Assembly: GCA_963726775.1 (NCBI GenBank)
Contig: CAVSDL010000006.1
Location: 1-64,000, forward strand
DNA from: CAIWHR01 sp963726775
GTDB lineage: Bacteria; Pseudomonadota; Gammaproteobacteria; Burkholderiales; Casimicrobiaceae
Direction of reading: 5' to 3'
Length of the DNA: 64,000 nt
Numbering within the stretch: position 1 is the stretch's first letter; each line of letters starts with the position of its first letter. The notes below the pieces were generated by a model. That model saw only the letters and a list, made by a program, of their open reading frames with translations, had not been told where the DNA came from and searched no databases. This document shows, piece after piece, positions 1 through 10,366 of this stretch. The position numbers and the translations under genes are program-made.

Positions 1-1743
1 GTCAACCGCGGCGTCTGCGGCCGTACCGACAAGGCGGTTTATGGCCAGAAGGCGGGCGCTGTGGCGGTCGTCATGATCAATAACGTGCCCGATGTGCTGC
101 CGCCGTACGAAGGTCCGATCGACTACGATCCTGATCCCCCCTATGGTTCGTACCCCGTAACCATCCCGTTCCTCGGCGTAAAGGGCACGACGGACGATCC
201 GACGTCGGACGGTTCCGGGCTCGTCCTGCGCGACGGGAAGGCCATCTCGTTCGCGCCTGGCGCCCCGCTGCACACTGGCATCGCTTCGTTCAGCTCCGGC
301 GGGCCGCGCAACGGCGACAGCGTGCTCAAGCCGGACATCTCGGCGCCGGGCAACCCGATTTACTCGGCGTCCATCGCCAGTGGCACAGAGGCGGCGGGCT
401 ATGCGGGCACGTCGCAGGCTTCGCCGCACGTCGCCGGCGTTGCAGCGCTGGTGCAGCAGGCGCACCCGAAATGGAGGGTCGGCAGCGTCAAGTCAGCGAT
501 CGTCAACAGCGGCGATCCGACCAGCATCGGCGGCTACGCCACCCACAGTGCCGGCTCGGGCTTCGTCAACGCGGCCGCGGCGGCGCACACGCAGGTGATC
601 GCATTCGCGGACGACAAGCTGACGAGCGCGAGCTTCGGCCTCGCGGAGTTCACGAAGAACTTCACGAAGGACCAGAAGATCACACTGCGCAACGACGGCA
701 ATGCCAGCGCGACCTTCAACGTCGCGGCGGTCTTGCCACAGGGCTCGCCGCACACGGTTTCACTCGACAGGACGCAGGTTAGGGTGAAGGCGCACGATGA
801 CGCCGACCTGCGCGTGACCCTCAACGTCCCGGCCTCCACCGCGGGCAATTCGGATGCGTTCCGCGACGTTGCTGGCCTCATCGTCTTTACGCCGGCGTCG
901 GCCTCCGACAACAGCGGCATCGTTCTGCGCGTGCCGTACTACCTCGTGCCGCGCGTGTCGTCCAACGTGGATGCGAAGCTCGACAAGCCGGTCAAGAGCA
1001 GCGCACCGAGCGGGGTGATCAATCTCGGCAACAAGGACAGCGCCATTGCCGCCACGGCCGATTTCTACAGCTGGGGCCTCGAAGGCAAGGACAACGGCAG
1101 CGGCAAGAAGAACGCCTTCATCAATCTCGCCGCGGCGGGGGTGCAGTCGCTCCCGTTCAGTGCGACGGACCAGCTCATCGTCTTCGCCATCAACACCCAG
1201 GAGGCATGGTCATCGCCGTCGACGCGGGAATTCGACATCTACGTCGACACCAATGGCGACGGAGTCCCGGATTACGCGGTGGTGGCCATCGATGAGGGTT
1301 TCATTTTCTCGGGCGGCTTCGAATTTGACGGCAACATCGCGGCGTTGGTTTTCGACCTGACGACCGGCGCGATAGTAGATTTCAATTATTTCCTGGCGCA
1401 GGCATCGACGGACAGCAGCACGATCCTGGTCCCGGTCCTTGCGTCGCAGCTCGGTCTCAGCGCCGCGAAACCACAGTTCGGCTACACGGCGACGGTGACC
1501 GATTTCGCCGTGTCCGGGGCCACCGATTCCTTCGCAAAATGGGCCAAGTACAACGCGTTCGGCAGCGCCATCACCGATGGGCAGTTCAAGACATTGGCTC
1601 CGAATGCCAAGGCTGCGGTCCCCTTCTCGGTGAACACCACGGAAATGGCGCTGACGCCGGCGCTAGGGCTCATGGTGGTCACGCAGGACAACAAGAACGG
1701 CACGGACGAGGCGAATCTCGTCAAGATCGAGGTGAAGAAGTAG
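1..1743 (+). CDS. S8 (subtilisin-like) serine peptidase, 5'-truncated
   Basis: The reading frame is open from the first base, so the gene begins upstream of the window. The opening residues (VNRGVCGRTDKAVYGQKAGA) look like the end of a protease-associated (PA) domain, which in subtilases is inserted between the catalytic His and Ser. The motif PDISAPG is followed by GTSQASPHVAGVAAL, the classic S8 serine box; the catalytic Ser codon is at 412-414. The Asp and His boxes lie outside the window. The remaining roughly 400 residues look like a beta-rich C-terminal region typical of large secreted subtilases. Known for the family: exported endopeptidases. There is no obvious membrane anchor at the C-terminus. 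The identification is firm; the substrate is unknown. Confidence 0.88.
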   Translation, partial: VNRGVCGRTDKAVYGQKAGAVAVVMINNVPDVLPPYEGPIDYDPDPPYGSYPVTIPFLGVKGTTDDPTSDGSGLVLRDGKAISFAPGAPLHTGIASFSSGGPRNGDSVLKPDISAPGNPIYSASIASGTEAAGYAGTSQASPHVAGVAALVQQAHPKWRVGSVKSAIVNSGDPTSIGGYATHSAGSGFVNAAAAAHTQVIAFADDKLTSASFGLAEFTKNFTKDQKITLRNDGNASATFNVAAVLPQGSPHTVSLDRTQVRVKAHDDADLRVTLNVPASTAGNSDAFRDVAGLIVFTPASASDNSGIVLRVPYYLVPRVSSNVDAKLDKPVKSSAPSGVINLGNKDSAIAATADFYSWGLEGKDNGSGKKNAFINLAAAGVQSLPFSATDQLIVFAINTQEAWSSPSTREFDIYVDTNGDGVPDYAVVAIDEGFIFSGGFEFDGNIAALVFDLTTGAIVDFNYFLAQASTDSSTILVPVLASQLGLSAAKPQFGYTATVTDFAVSGATDSFAKWAKYNAFGSAITDGQFKTLAPNAKAAVPFSVNTTEMALTPALGLMVVTQDNKNGTDEANLVKIEVKK

Positions 1744-1769
1744 GATACCTTCGACGACGAACCGCGTAG

Positions 1770-1796
1770 GGCGACCGGATGCGCTTTCCGGTCGCC
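1770..1796 (+). terminator. Hairpin after the S8 peptidase gene
   Basis: There is a perfect 10-bp inverted repeat (1770-1779 with 1787-1796, 7-nt loop) 27 bases after the protease stop codon. It is GC-rich but has no T-run behind it, so it may be a weak terminator or an mRNA 3'-end stabilising hairpin. Confidence 0.4.
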
Positions 1797-1863
1797 TGAT
1801 GCGGGCAGAACAATATCGGGCATTCGTTTGCGGGTGCCTCAATTCTGCGCACCAGAAAGCCAA

Positions 1864-1894
1864 ATGGGCCGGCCGCCGAAGGGGGCCGGCCCAT
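1864..1894. terminator. Second GC-rich hairpin downstream of the S8 peptidase
   Basis: There is a perfect 11-bp inverted repeat (1864-1874 with 1884-1894, 9-nt loop) about 70 bases beyond the first hairpin. It lacks a poly-T tail. Two strong hairpins in series suggest a 3' boundary for the protease transcript, but the function is inferred from position only. Confidence 0.35.
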
Positions 1895-2010
1895 TGCATT
1901 GGCTGATCCGCGCGTGCCATGCGGCGCCTGGAGAAGGCGGCGCCGATGGATGTTGTCACGATACGCCCGACGGTGCGGCGTAGGCTTAGCGTCACAACAC
2001 TCAATCCGAC

Positions 2011-2305
2011 ATGAAACTCCTGATGGCTATGGCGATGGACACGACGCTCGGCGTTACCAGCGCAACGCGTTGCGAGGTCCCGATGGAGAAAGTGGCGGCT
2101 GGCGAGCGGAGCGGCATTGCGACGGCGCGCACGGTCGTTGTTCGCGATGAAGCCGCGTGGCAGGCACTCTGGAACGAGGCCGCGACCCGCAAGCCGATCC
2201 CGAAGGTCGATTTCGCAAAGCGAATGCTCGTTGGCGTCAGGCGTGCCGGAAAATGAGGCCGGGATTGCTGTGCCTCAGAGCGAGGCCGCGCCGATTGTTA
2301 CATAG
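2011..2305 (+). pseudogene. Small PrcB-like protein, apparently frameshifted or truncated
   Basis: An ATG at 2011 opens an 81-codon frame ending at 2256. Residues about 40-76 (EAAWQALWN... VDFAKRMLVGV) resemble the start of the PrcB C-terminal domain seen in small secreted proteins, where 'vDF.k.mvv.v..G' is followed by more beta strands. Here the frame ends abruptly after MLVGV, while the next frame stays open to 2305 (PENEAGIAVPQ...), so a one-base slip near 2233-2245 is likely. Even joined, the product would be short of a full domain. There is no clear signal peptide or ribosome-binding site. It is best read as a remnant; the family assignment is tentative. Confidence 0.33.
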
Positions 2306-2394
2306 AGTTCCCCGGGACTCGCAATCATCGACAACCGAAATCGGCCGGCCGATCGACCGCCTGGCTCAAGGGCTTGGGCTCGAGCGGGAAAATT

Positions 2395-3435
<1,041 letters not shown>

Positions 3436-3451
3436 TGGCGTCGGCTTCTGG

Positions 3452-4453
3452 TCATTGGTAGAGGAAACAACTTGCCTTTCTTCCTTCGCCGACAGCCAGC
3501 AGAGGCGGTTCCTCGGTGTCGCAGCGGCCGGGGATGGCGGAAACGCAGCGGGGATGGAAGGGGCAGCCCGTCGGCCGGTTGAACGGGTGGGGAATCGACC
3601 CGCTGATGGTCGGAAGCTTCATCCTCGGGACGGAGTCGATGCTTGGAATGGACTGGAGCAGGGCCTTCGTATAGGGGTGTTTCGGATCGTGAAAGATGTC
3701 GTCGACCTTTCCCTCCTCGACCACCCGGCCCAGGTACATGACGACGACGTCGTCGGCCATCTCGGCAACCACGCCGAGGTTGTGCGTGATGAGCATGATG
3801 GCCATTCCGCGTTCCTGCTGGATCTTTCGCAGCAGATCCAGGATCTGCGCCTGGGTCGTGACGTCCAGCGCCGTGGTGGGCTCGTCGGCGATAAGGAGGC
3901 GCGGATCACAGGAAAGCGCGACCGCGATCATCGCCCGCTGACGGAGCCCGCCGCTCAATTCGAAGGAGTACTCGTCGATGCGCCGCTCGGGCTTCGGGAT
4001 CCCGACGCTGCGCAGCGCTTCGATTCCCCGGAGCCTCGCCTCCTTCTTGCTGACCGAATTGTGGAGGACGACCGTCTCGATGAGCTGTGCACCGACCGTA
4101 TGCACGGGACTGAAGGAGGTCATGGGTTCCTGAAAGATGAGACCGATGTCTCCGCCTCGAATCGATCGTATCTCGCGGCTGTTGGCCTTGAGCTTGACGA
4201 GGTCGACTTCCGAGCCGTCCGCGCGGGTCAGAACGATCTCTCCGTCGACGATCCGACCGGGACGATCGACGATCCGCAGGATCGACTGCGCGGTGACGCT
4301 TTTTCCGCAGCCGCTCTCGCCGACGATGCCCAGCGTCTTTCCCGGGAAGACCTCGAAGGAAGCACCGTCGACGGCCCGCGTCGTTCCCTCGTCCTGAAAG
4401 AAGCTGGTCCTGAGGTTCCTCACCGAAAGCAGCGGCTTCGTACCGTTCTGCAT
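3452..4453 (-). CDS. Peptide-type ABC transporter ATP-binding protein (OppD/DppD-like)
   Basis: A 333-residue ATPase. The start at 4453 (MQNGTKPLLSVRNL) is preferred because the conserved domain begins right there; a longer in-frame extension exists upstream but overlaps the permease gene and looks non-coding. Motifs seen: Walker A GESGCGKSVTAQ, signature LSGGLRQRAMIAVAL, Walker B LLIADEPTTALDVTTQ, and the C-terminal GCPFHPRC zinc/iron-type tail. It lies 82 bases after the OppC-like permease and directly before the OppF-like partner. It is the second half of the ATPase pair that powers the importer. Confidence 0.92.
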   Translation of the reverse strand: MQNGTKPLLSVRNLRTSFFQDEGTTRAVDGASFEVFPGKTLGIVGESGCGKSVTAQSILRIVDRPGRIVDGEIVLTRADGSEVDLVKLKANSREIRSIRGGDIGLIFQEPMTSFSPVHTVGAQLIETVVLHNSVSKKEARLRGIEALRSVGIPKPERRIDEYSFELSGGLRQRAMIAVALSCDPRLLIADEPTTALDVTTQAQILDLLRKIQQERGMAIMLITHNLGVVAEMADDVVVMYLGRVVEEGKVDDIFHDPKHPYTKALLQSIPSIDSVPRMKLPTISGSIPHPFNRPTGCPFHPRCVSAIPGRCDTEEPPLLAVGEGRKASCFLYQ

Positions 4454-4535
4454 GATCTGTCCGCGTGTCGTGGAAGCGTCGATGGGGCCGAGAGTCGAAA
4501 CGGGAACGAGCGGCGGCTCGCTGGAACCGTCCTGT

Positions 4536-5663
4536 CTACAAATAGGGATCCGCCGCATCGCGTATTCCGTCGCCCATGAAATTGAAGGCGAGGACCGCAA
4601 TGATGACGGCAATGGACGGGATGAGAAGCCAGGGAGAAATGACCAGGGCCTGTATGTTCTGGGCATCCTGAAGCAGGACGCCCCAACTGATCGCAGGCGG
4701 CCTCAAGCCGAGCCCGAGGAAGCTCAACGAAGTCTCGCTGATGATGATCGCGGGGATCGCCAGAGTCGTCGCCGCGATGATGTGACTGATGAACGAGGGC
4801 ACCATGTGGCGGAAGATGATCCTCGCTTTGCTGCAGCCGAGGAGCTCGGCCGCCATGACGAAATCTTCTTGCTTGAGGGAGATAAACCTTCCTCGAACGA
4901 CCCGGGCGAGTTCGGTCCATCCGATAAGGGAAATGATGATCGTGATGGCGAAGTAGACCTTCACGACGTCCCAGTCGGCGGGAAGGGCTGCGGCAAGACC
5001 CATCCAGAGGGGAATCGTCGGAATCGAGCGAAGGATCTCGATGATGCGCTGGATCACCGTATCGATCACGCCACCGAAATAGCCGGAGATGCCGCCCAGG
5101 ACGACGCCCAGCACCAGACTCAAGGCCACGCTGACAAGGCCTATGGTCATCGACGTCCGCGTCGCGTACATGAGTCGCGACCAGAGATCTCTCCCCTGCA
5201 TGTCCGTTCCCAGCAGGAATAGCGACTCTCCCGCCTTGGCGCCTTCCACCGCAATCAGGTGGCGGTCGCTCGGGATGAAGCCCAGCAATGCGTAGGGTTC
5301 TCCGCGGCCGAAAAAGGTGATCGGTATTTTCTTGCTCGTGTCCGGAACGTAGACCCGCTTGAACGTGAGCGGGTCGCGGGTCCCCGTCAAGGCGTACACG
5401 TAGGGTTTGAAGCTGCCTTCGTCGAGCCAATGGATCTGCTGAGGCGCCATGAGCGACCTCTGGGCTTCCGATTCCGCAGGATCCACATAGGCGAAGAAGT
5501 CGGCGAAGAGTGCAACCAGATAAAGGGCAATCAGGACGATGGTCCCCCCCGCGGCGAGTTTGTGCCTGCGGAAGCGCCACCACATGAGTTGCCACTGCGT
5601 TGCGACGGCGATCCGGTCTTCCGCCAGGACCCCGCTTGCCTGCGCCGCCGCGTGTTCCGCCAT
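4536..5663 (-). CDS. ABC transporter permease (OppC/DppC-like)
   Basis: A 375-residue inner-membrane permease. The start at 5663 overlaps the stop of the upstream permease (TGATG), which implies translational coupling. After a cytoplasmic N-terminal segment there is one membrane span and then a long periplasmic insert of about 100 residues. The BPD permease core follows (MQGRDLWSRLMYATRTSM, then the EAA-like loop MAAELLGCSKARIIFRHMVP) and the typical OppC ending GDGIRDAADPYL. The periplasmic insert is longer than in classical OppC, matching the unusually large binding protein of this operon. It forms the translocation pore together with the OppB-like protein. Confidence 0.92.
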   Translation of the reverse strand: MAEHAAAQASGVLAEDRIAVATQWQLMWWRFRRHKLAAGGTIVLIALYLVALFADFFAYVDPAESEAQRSLMAPQQIHWLDEGSFKPYVYALTGTRDPLTFKRVYVPDTSKKIPITFFGRGEPYALLGFIPSDRHLIAVEGAKAGESLFLLGTDMQGRDLWSRLMYATRTSMTIGLVSVALSLVLGVVLGGISGYFGGVIDTVIQRIIEILRSIPTIPLWMGLAAALPADWDVVKVYFAITIIISLIGWTELARVVRGRFISLKQEDFVMAAELLGCSKARIIFRHMVPSFISHIIAATTLAIPAIIISETSLSFLGLGLRPPAISWGVLLQDAQNIQALVISPWLLIPSIAVIIAVLAFNFMGDGIRDAADPYL

Positions 5664-6652
5664 CACTGCCGCCCGAGCCGTATTCTCGGGTCGACCCACA
5701 TGAGCAGCAGGTCCGAAATGAAGGTCCCGATGACGGTCATGACCCCGAGCAACAGGACGATGGTTCCGGCCAGGAACATGTCCTGGGCGATCAGGGCCTT
5801 CAGGAGCAGTGGGCCGACCGTCGGCAGGCTCAGGACGAGAGACACGATGATGCTTCCGGAGACCACATAGGGCAGGAGGTAGCCGATGGTGCTCACGAAC
5901 GGATTGAGGGCCACCCGGACGGGATACCTCATGATGACCCGGTATTCCGAAAGCCCCCGGGCCCGGGCCGTCATGACATAGGGCTTCCTCAATTCGTCGA
6001 GCAGGTTCGACCGCATGATGCGGATCAGCTGCGCGGTTCCCGCCACCCCGAGGACGATGGCCGGGATCGGCAGGTGCTTCGTGAGGTCCCACATCTTCGC
6101 GATGCTCCAGGAAGCTTCGACGAAATCAGGCGAAAAGAGTCCACCCACGTTCGCGCCGAACCAGGCGAAGCCGATATACATGACGACTAGCGCCAGCAGG
6201 AACCCGGGAATGGCGAGCCCGATGAAGCCGACAAACGTGAACACGTAATCGGCGATCGAATATGGGTAGACCGCCGAGTAGATCCCGATGGGCAATGCGA
6301 GGGCCCAGGTGAAGATGATCGCCGCGACGGAGATGACCATGGTCAAGGTCAGACGATCGCCGATGACGTCGGAAACGGGCCGTCCCCATTCCATCGCCAT
6401 GCCGAAATTGCCCTGCAGCATGAGACCCATCCACTTGGCGTACTGAACCGTAATGGGCTTGTCGAGGCCGAGCTGTTCCCGGAGTGCGTTCGCCTCGCCT
6501 TCGGAAACCGCGCTTCCCGACGCCGACATCGAGGCGATGTACGAGGTCACGTAGTCGCCGGGAGGCAGGTGGATGATCATGAAGGACAGGACCGAAATGG
6601 CCCAGACCGTGAGCACGGCCAGCATCAAGCGGCGAACGATGTAAGCCAGCAT
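5663..6652 (-). CDS. ABC transporter permease (OppB/DppB-like)
   Basis: A 329-residue permease with the standard OppB N-terminus (MLAYIVRRLMLAVLTVWAIS), several hydrophobic spans and the EAA-like loop TARARGLSEYRVIMRYPVRV. Its ending, LLLMWVDPRIRLG, is characteristic of OppB/DppB proteins. The gene begins 89 bases after the binding-protein stop codon, past an intrinsic terminator, and overlaps the next permease by two bases. It forms half of the membrane channel of the importer. Confidence 0.93.
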   Translation of the reverse strand: MLAYIVRRLMLAVLTVWAISVLSFMIIHLPPGDYVTSYIASMSASGSAVSEGEANALREQLGLDKPITVQYAKWMGLMLQGNFGMAMEWGRPVSDVIGDRLTLTMVISVAAIIFTWALALPIGIYSAVYPYSIADYVFTFVGFIGLAIPGFLLALVVMYIGFAWFGANVGGLFSPDFVEASWSIAKMWDLTKHLPIPAIVLGVAGTAQLIRIMRSNLLDELRKPYVMTARARGLSEYRVIMRYPVRVALNPFVSTIGYLLPYVVSGSIIVSLVLSLPTVGPLLLKALIAQDMFLAGTIVLLLGVMTVIGTFISDLLLMWVDPRIRLGRQ

Positions 6653-6702
6653 GGCTACCCCCTGATGGGCGATCTTCCGAGATTCATTCGGCGCCCGCGC
6701 AG

Positions 6703-6731
6703 AAAAAAGCCGCCCGCGCGGTGCGGGCGGC
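6703..6731 (-). terminator. Intercistronic terminator/attenuator in the ABC importer operon
   Basis: Read on the minus strand, a perfect 9-bp stem (GCCGCCCGC with GCGGGCGGC) and a 5-nt loop are followed by six T residues, starting 10 bases after the binding-protein stop codon. This is a canonical Rho-independent terminator. It sits inside the operon, so it likely lowers permease/ATPase expression relative to the binding protein. Confidence 0.8.
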
Positions 6732-6741
6732 CTTCATCCCG

Positions 6742-8814
6742 TTACTTGAAGTAGAACGTGATCGGCATCGAAGTATGCGGGGTCCGGGCATGCTGGGCGT
6801 TCACCTGCCGCTCGGGAACGTTGCCCATGTTGTTCTTGACGATGCGCACGCCCATGAAGGCCGGCGACTGGCCGACCGTTCCGATGCTCCACGTCTGTTC
6901 CACGATGATCTTCCAGATCTCCTTCGCGTTCCTGATCCGGTCATCTTCCTTCATGCCGTAGGCGTCGCGGAAGAGATCGAAGGCCCTGAGCATCTCGGGA
7001 TCGTCCGGCTTCGTGCCGGCGGCTCCCCTGGACGAATACCACTTGGCGAACGCCATGCCCATGTGGCTTTCGGCGGCGTCCACGGGCAGCGCGTGGCGGG
7101 GGAAGAGGAAGAGCATTTCCGAGCCGTCGTTCGCCCACGTGATCATCTGGTTTTCGCTGGCGTTGTCCCGCGTGAACGCGAGGTTGCGCTCCAGTTCCTT
7201 GATGTCGACGTCGATCCCGATCTTCTTCCACTGCTGCTTGATCATCTCCCCGACCTGGGTATAGGGAACGAACTGGCCGCCGACCGTGACCATTTCGAGA
7301 CGGAGGCGTCCTTTCCCGTCGGCGCGCAGACGATACCCGTCGGAATCCTTCTTCGTCAGGCCGACTTTGTCGAGGAGCTCGTTGGCCTGCTTGAGATCCA
7401 GGACCCCCCACTTCTTGTTCCATTCGGGGCCCGGGCTGTAGATGGTGTCGGGCGCCGGAGCCACCGATCCCGCCGATCCCACGCCGAGCCAGAACGCCTC
7501 GTTCAACTGGTCCCGGTCGATGCCGAGCGCGAGCGCATGGCGGAAATCCTTGTTCTTCAGCAGTTTCGAAATCTCGGGATCGGCTTCGTACGAGTTGCCG
7601 ATGTGAATCGCCACGTCCGATCCGTTGAGCCCCGGGTCGAGGTGGACGGTGTAGTTCCCCTTCTTGGCGTTTTCCAGGAAGACCGGCAGCTTGTTCAGAT
7701 GCATGTGCCGTTCCTGAATGTCGTATTCGCCGGCGATGGCCCGCAGGTTGGCGACTTCGGTGTTTTCAGCCAGCGTCATCGTGATCCTGTCGATGTAGGG
7801 AAGCTGGTTGCCCGCGGTGTCGACGGCCCAGAAGTAGGGATTCCTTTCCATGGACCACGTGGGAGTGTTGATCGGCGACACGGTCTTCCAGGGAGTCATC
7901 ACCGGCAGTTCGTTGTTGAGCGCCCAGCTGTATCGGTTCTTGAGCAGAGACACCCAGTTGTCGAAACCGAGTTCCTTGGCCTTCTTGTTCGCCGCTTCCT
8001 CGGACGAGTACTTGGGCAGGAACTGTTTCAGGTAATGGGCCGGCGCATAGGCGCCGCCGTAGTTCCCGAACGCGCCGCGGGTCGCGAACCCGGCGCCGAT
8101 CGCCGTGCTTCCCGCGAGCTGATAGACAAAGAAGGCGTAGGGCTCGGGGAATTCGAAGGCGACGGTGTAATCGTCGATCTTCTTCATCTTCCCGTCCTTG
8201 CCGTTGATCTGGAACTCGAAGAAAGGCGTGGGGACGATGTTCTTGTTGAGATAGATGTCCTCATACCAGAACATGAAGTCGTTCGCCGTAAACGGCTTGC
8301 CATCGGACCACTTGGCGCCTTTGCGGAGGAAAATCGTCGTCGTCTTGCCGTCGTCGCTGACTTTCCAGTCGCGGGCGAGACTGGGGATGATCCTGGCGCC
8401 CGTGTAATCGAAGGTCAGGATCTTGTCCACCGAGTTGATGCGGTTGCCGTTTTCGTGGTCGGCCGGGCCGGTGAACGCTCTTCGCCAGTTGCCGCCGTAT
8501 TTCCCGATTTCGTTGAGGGGCTTTACGACGAAAAGCTGCGAAGCCTCCGGCAGGCGTTTGTCGACCGCAGGCAGCTTTCCCGCTTTCACCTGCTCGGCGA
8601 GAATCGGGGCCTCCTTGAAGGTCTTCGGAAACGCCTTGGCGTCGACGATGATGTTCGGTCCCTCGAGCTTTCCGATCAGCGAGGAGCCGATTTTTGCGGG
8701 TTGCGGCTGAACCGCCGGTGCCGCCGCTTGCGCGGCTGCCCCCCCCGACCACATCGCAAAGGTGCCGGGGAGCCCAAGACCCGCCAGCACAAGTACCGCG
8801 CGCATCAGTTTCAT
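6742..8814 (-). CDS. ABC transporter substrate-binding protein, family 5 (large form)
   Basis: A 690-residue periplasmic binding protein. The start at 8814 (MKLMRAVLVLAGLGLPGTFA) has a GGAG ribosome-binding site six bases upstream and opens a signal peptide ending near AAAQAAA. The family-5 core is visible: an N-terminal lobe with FLRKGAKWSDGKPFTANDFMF, then KDFRHALALGIDRDQLNEAFWLG and the C-terminal WKKIGIDVDIKE. It is considerably longer than DppA/OppA (about 530 residues). It is the first gene of the importer operon and is followed by a strong hairpin terminator, so it is probably made in excess. The ligand cannot be read from the sequence. Confidence 0.9.
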   Translation of the reverse strand: MKLMRAVLVLAGLGLPGTFAMWSGGAAAQAAAPAVQPQPAKIGSSLIGKLEGPNIIVDAKAFPKTFKEAPILAEQVKAGKLPAVDKRLPEASQLFVVKPLNEIGKYGGNWRRAFTGPADHENGNRINSVDKILTFDYTGARIIPSLARDWKVSDDGKTTTIFLRKGAKWSDGKPFTANDFMFWYEDIYLNKNIVPTPFFEFQINGKDGKMKKIDDYTVAFEFPEPYAFFVYQLAGSTAIGAGFATRGAFGNYGGAYAPAHYLKQFLPKYSSEEAANKKAKELGFDNWVSLLKNRYSWALNNELPVMTPWKTVSPINTPTWSMERNPYFWAVDTAGNQLPYIDRITMTLAENTEVANLRAIAGEYDIQERHMHLNKLPVFLENAKKGNYTVHLDPGLNGSDVAIHIGNSYEADPEISKLLKNKDFRHALALGIDRDQLNEAFWLGVGSAGSVAPAPDTIYSPGPEWNKKWGVLDLKQANELLDKVGLTKKDSDGYRLRADGKGRLRLEMVTVGGQFVPYTQVGEMIKQQWKKIGIDVDIKELERNLAFTRDNASENQMITWANDGSEMLFLFPRHALPVDAAESHMGMAFAKWYSSRGAAGTKPDDPEMLRAFDLFRDAYGMKEDDRIRNAKEIWKIIVEQTWSIGTVGQSPAFMGVRIVKNNMGNVPERQVNAQHARTPHTSMPITFYFK

Positions 8815-9052
8815 TCGATTCTCCATTTCCATTATTCCGCTTCGCCAGCAACAAACAGTCGACTCGAGAACAGTCCGGCCGCCCGACATCGCGGGCCACC
8901 ACCAAGGCCACGACAGTTCGGCGCGCGGGCCTGCCCTCCCCCTTCGGGCAATCTTGCACCGCAGCCCGCCGCAGATCAAGGCGACCGCCTGTGAAGACCA
9001 ACCAGGACTGCCGGCAATCTTGATGCGCTGGCGGCCGATGGCATTGAATTTC

Positions 9053-10366
9053 CTATCCGTCGCGCGAGGACGTGCCACCCATGGCCAGCCATCCCGTGCG
9101 GCGCAGCGCGCCGTTCACAAGCCAGACCACGCCGGCCAGGATCAGCAGCGCCATCAGCCAGCGCATCGCGTCCGCGAAGAACGCGGCGTCAACCGCCGGT
9201 CGCGGAAACCGCCACAGCATCTCGCCGCGTTCGGTCATCCAGTGCCATGCGGTATGGGCGATGAGCGCAGAGAGGATGATCGTCCCGATGCGTTCCGGGA
9301 CAAGACGGAACAGGAGGCGAAGCGCCGGGACCAGCAGGAGAATCACGAGCAGCTGGCCAAGCTCCACGCCGGCATTGAAGGCGAACAGCGCGGTGAGGAG
9401 GTGCGAGCCGGCGAACTGGAGCGTTTCGCGCAGCGCGAACGAAAACCCGAATCCGTGCACCAGCCCGAACGCAAAAGTGATCATCCAGCGCCGCTCGATG
9501 TTGCTGCCGACGATGTTCTCGAAGGCCATATAGACGATCGATAGCGCAATCAGCATCTCTATCAGCGGCGGAAACCATAGCGCCGCCGGTGCGTAGCCAA
9601 AAGCGGAGGCGAAGAGCGTGACGGAGTGTGCGATCGTGAACGACGTGACGATGACGATCAGCGGACCGAGCCGTCGGAACGGGATGACCACGCACAGAAG
9701 GAACAGCAGATGGTCGGTCCCGTCGAGGATGTGCAGGAATCCCTGTTCGACGAAGGACCCGACAGTCTGCAGCCAGTTCGGGTCGAGCCTCACGAGCCCG
9801 GGATTGCCACGCAGTTCGAAGGCGCGTTCCGCGCCGCCCGGCGGCAGGAACCGGATCGTGGTCAGCACCCGCAATCCCAATCGCGTGAAACGCGGATCGA
9901 TGGCGAACGACGAGCGATCGGAGCCGATCGGGAATTCGAGCAGCAGGTCGAGAAGTTGCTGGTTCCAGTAGAGCTCGAGGTGCTCCGGCAGCGGCGGCCC
10001 CGTGACGTGCGCCAGAGCATCCGCCCACGTGCCGAAGGACCGGTCGGACGGCAGCGAGACGCGCAAGTCGGCGATGCGCGGATACGGGAGCCGCACGTCG
10101 CCCTCGTAGATATCCACGTTGTCGGCGATCCAGAGCGTAGCCGCGTGGCGCAGCGCCGCGTCGGCGCGCGCGAGATCGAGATAGCCCGGGCCGCGTCGCG
10201 GAAAATCCACTTCGTTCATCGCCGCGAGCGGAACGCGCACGAGCAGCAGCAGCCGCTGCCCCTCCGGCCTGACGAACGCCTGGACTCTGATGTCGTTGGG
10301 AATGTCGTGCGCGGAGGTGGCGCAGGAGAGCACCAGCAAGGCCGCTGCGGCAAGCCGGATCAGCAT
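9053..10366 (-). CDS. HupE/UreJ-type membrane protein
   Basis: A 437-residue protein. Residues 1-20 form a signal peptide (MLIRLAAAALLVLSCATSAH). A roughly 200-residue extracytoplasmic beta-rich domain follows, then a C-terminal half with six or seven hydrophobic spans. Its conserved helices carry GFLHILDGTDHLLFLL, LVHGFGFSFAL and NAGVELGQLL, the His/Asp/Glu pattern of HupE/UreJ family 2. Relatives of HupE/UreJ are implicated in nickel or cobalt handling, but the role of the large-N-terminal form is not settled. It is monocistronic and diverges from the NHL propeller gene across a 299-base gap. Confidence 0.8.
   Translation of the reverse strand: MLIRLAAAALLVLSCATSAHDIPNDIRVQAFVRPEGQRLLLLVRVPLAAMNEVDFPRRGPGYLDLARADAALRHAATLWIADNVDIYEGDVRLPYPRIADLRVSLPSDRSFGTWADALAHVTGPPLPEHLELYWNQQLLDLLLEFPIGSDRSSFAIDPRFTRLGLRVLTTIRFLPPGGAERAFELRGNPGLVRLDPNWLQTVGSFVEQGFLHILDGTDHLLFLLCVVIPFRRLGPLIVIVTSFTIAHSVTLFASAFGYAPAALWFPPLIEMLIALSIVYMAFENIVGSNIERRWMITFAFGLVHGFGFSFALRETLQFAGSHLLTALFAFNAGVELGQLLVILLLVPALRLLFRLVPERIGTIILSALIAHTAWHWMTERGEMLWRFPRPAVDAAFFADAMRWLMALLILAGVVWLVNGALRRTGWLAMGGTSSRDG

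Noticed and set aside
6721..8994. A 757-codon open frame on the plus strand opposite the binding-protein gene
   Set aside because: It is a mirror of the real gene: high-GC codon bias keeps the opposite frame open. It has no ribosome-binding site and its composition (His/Arg/Asp-rich) is that of an antisense shadow.
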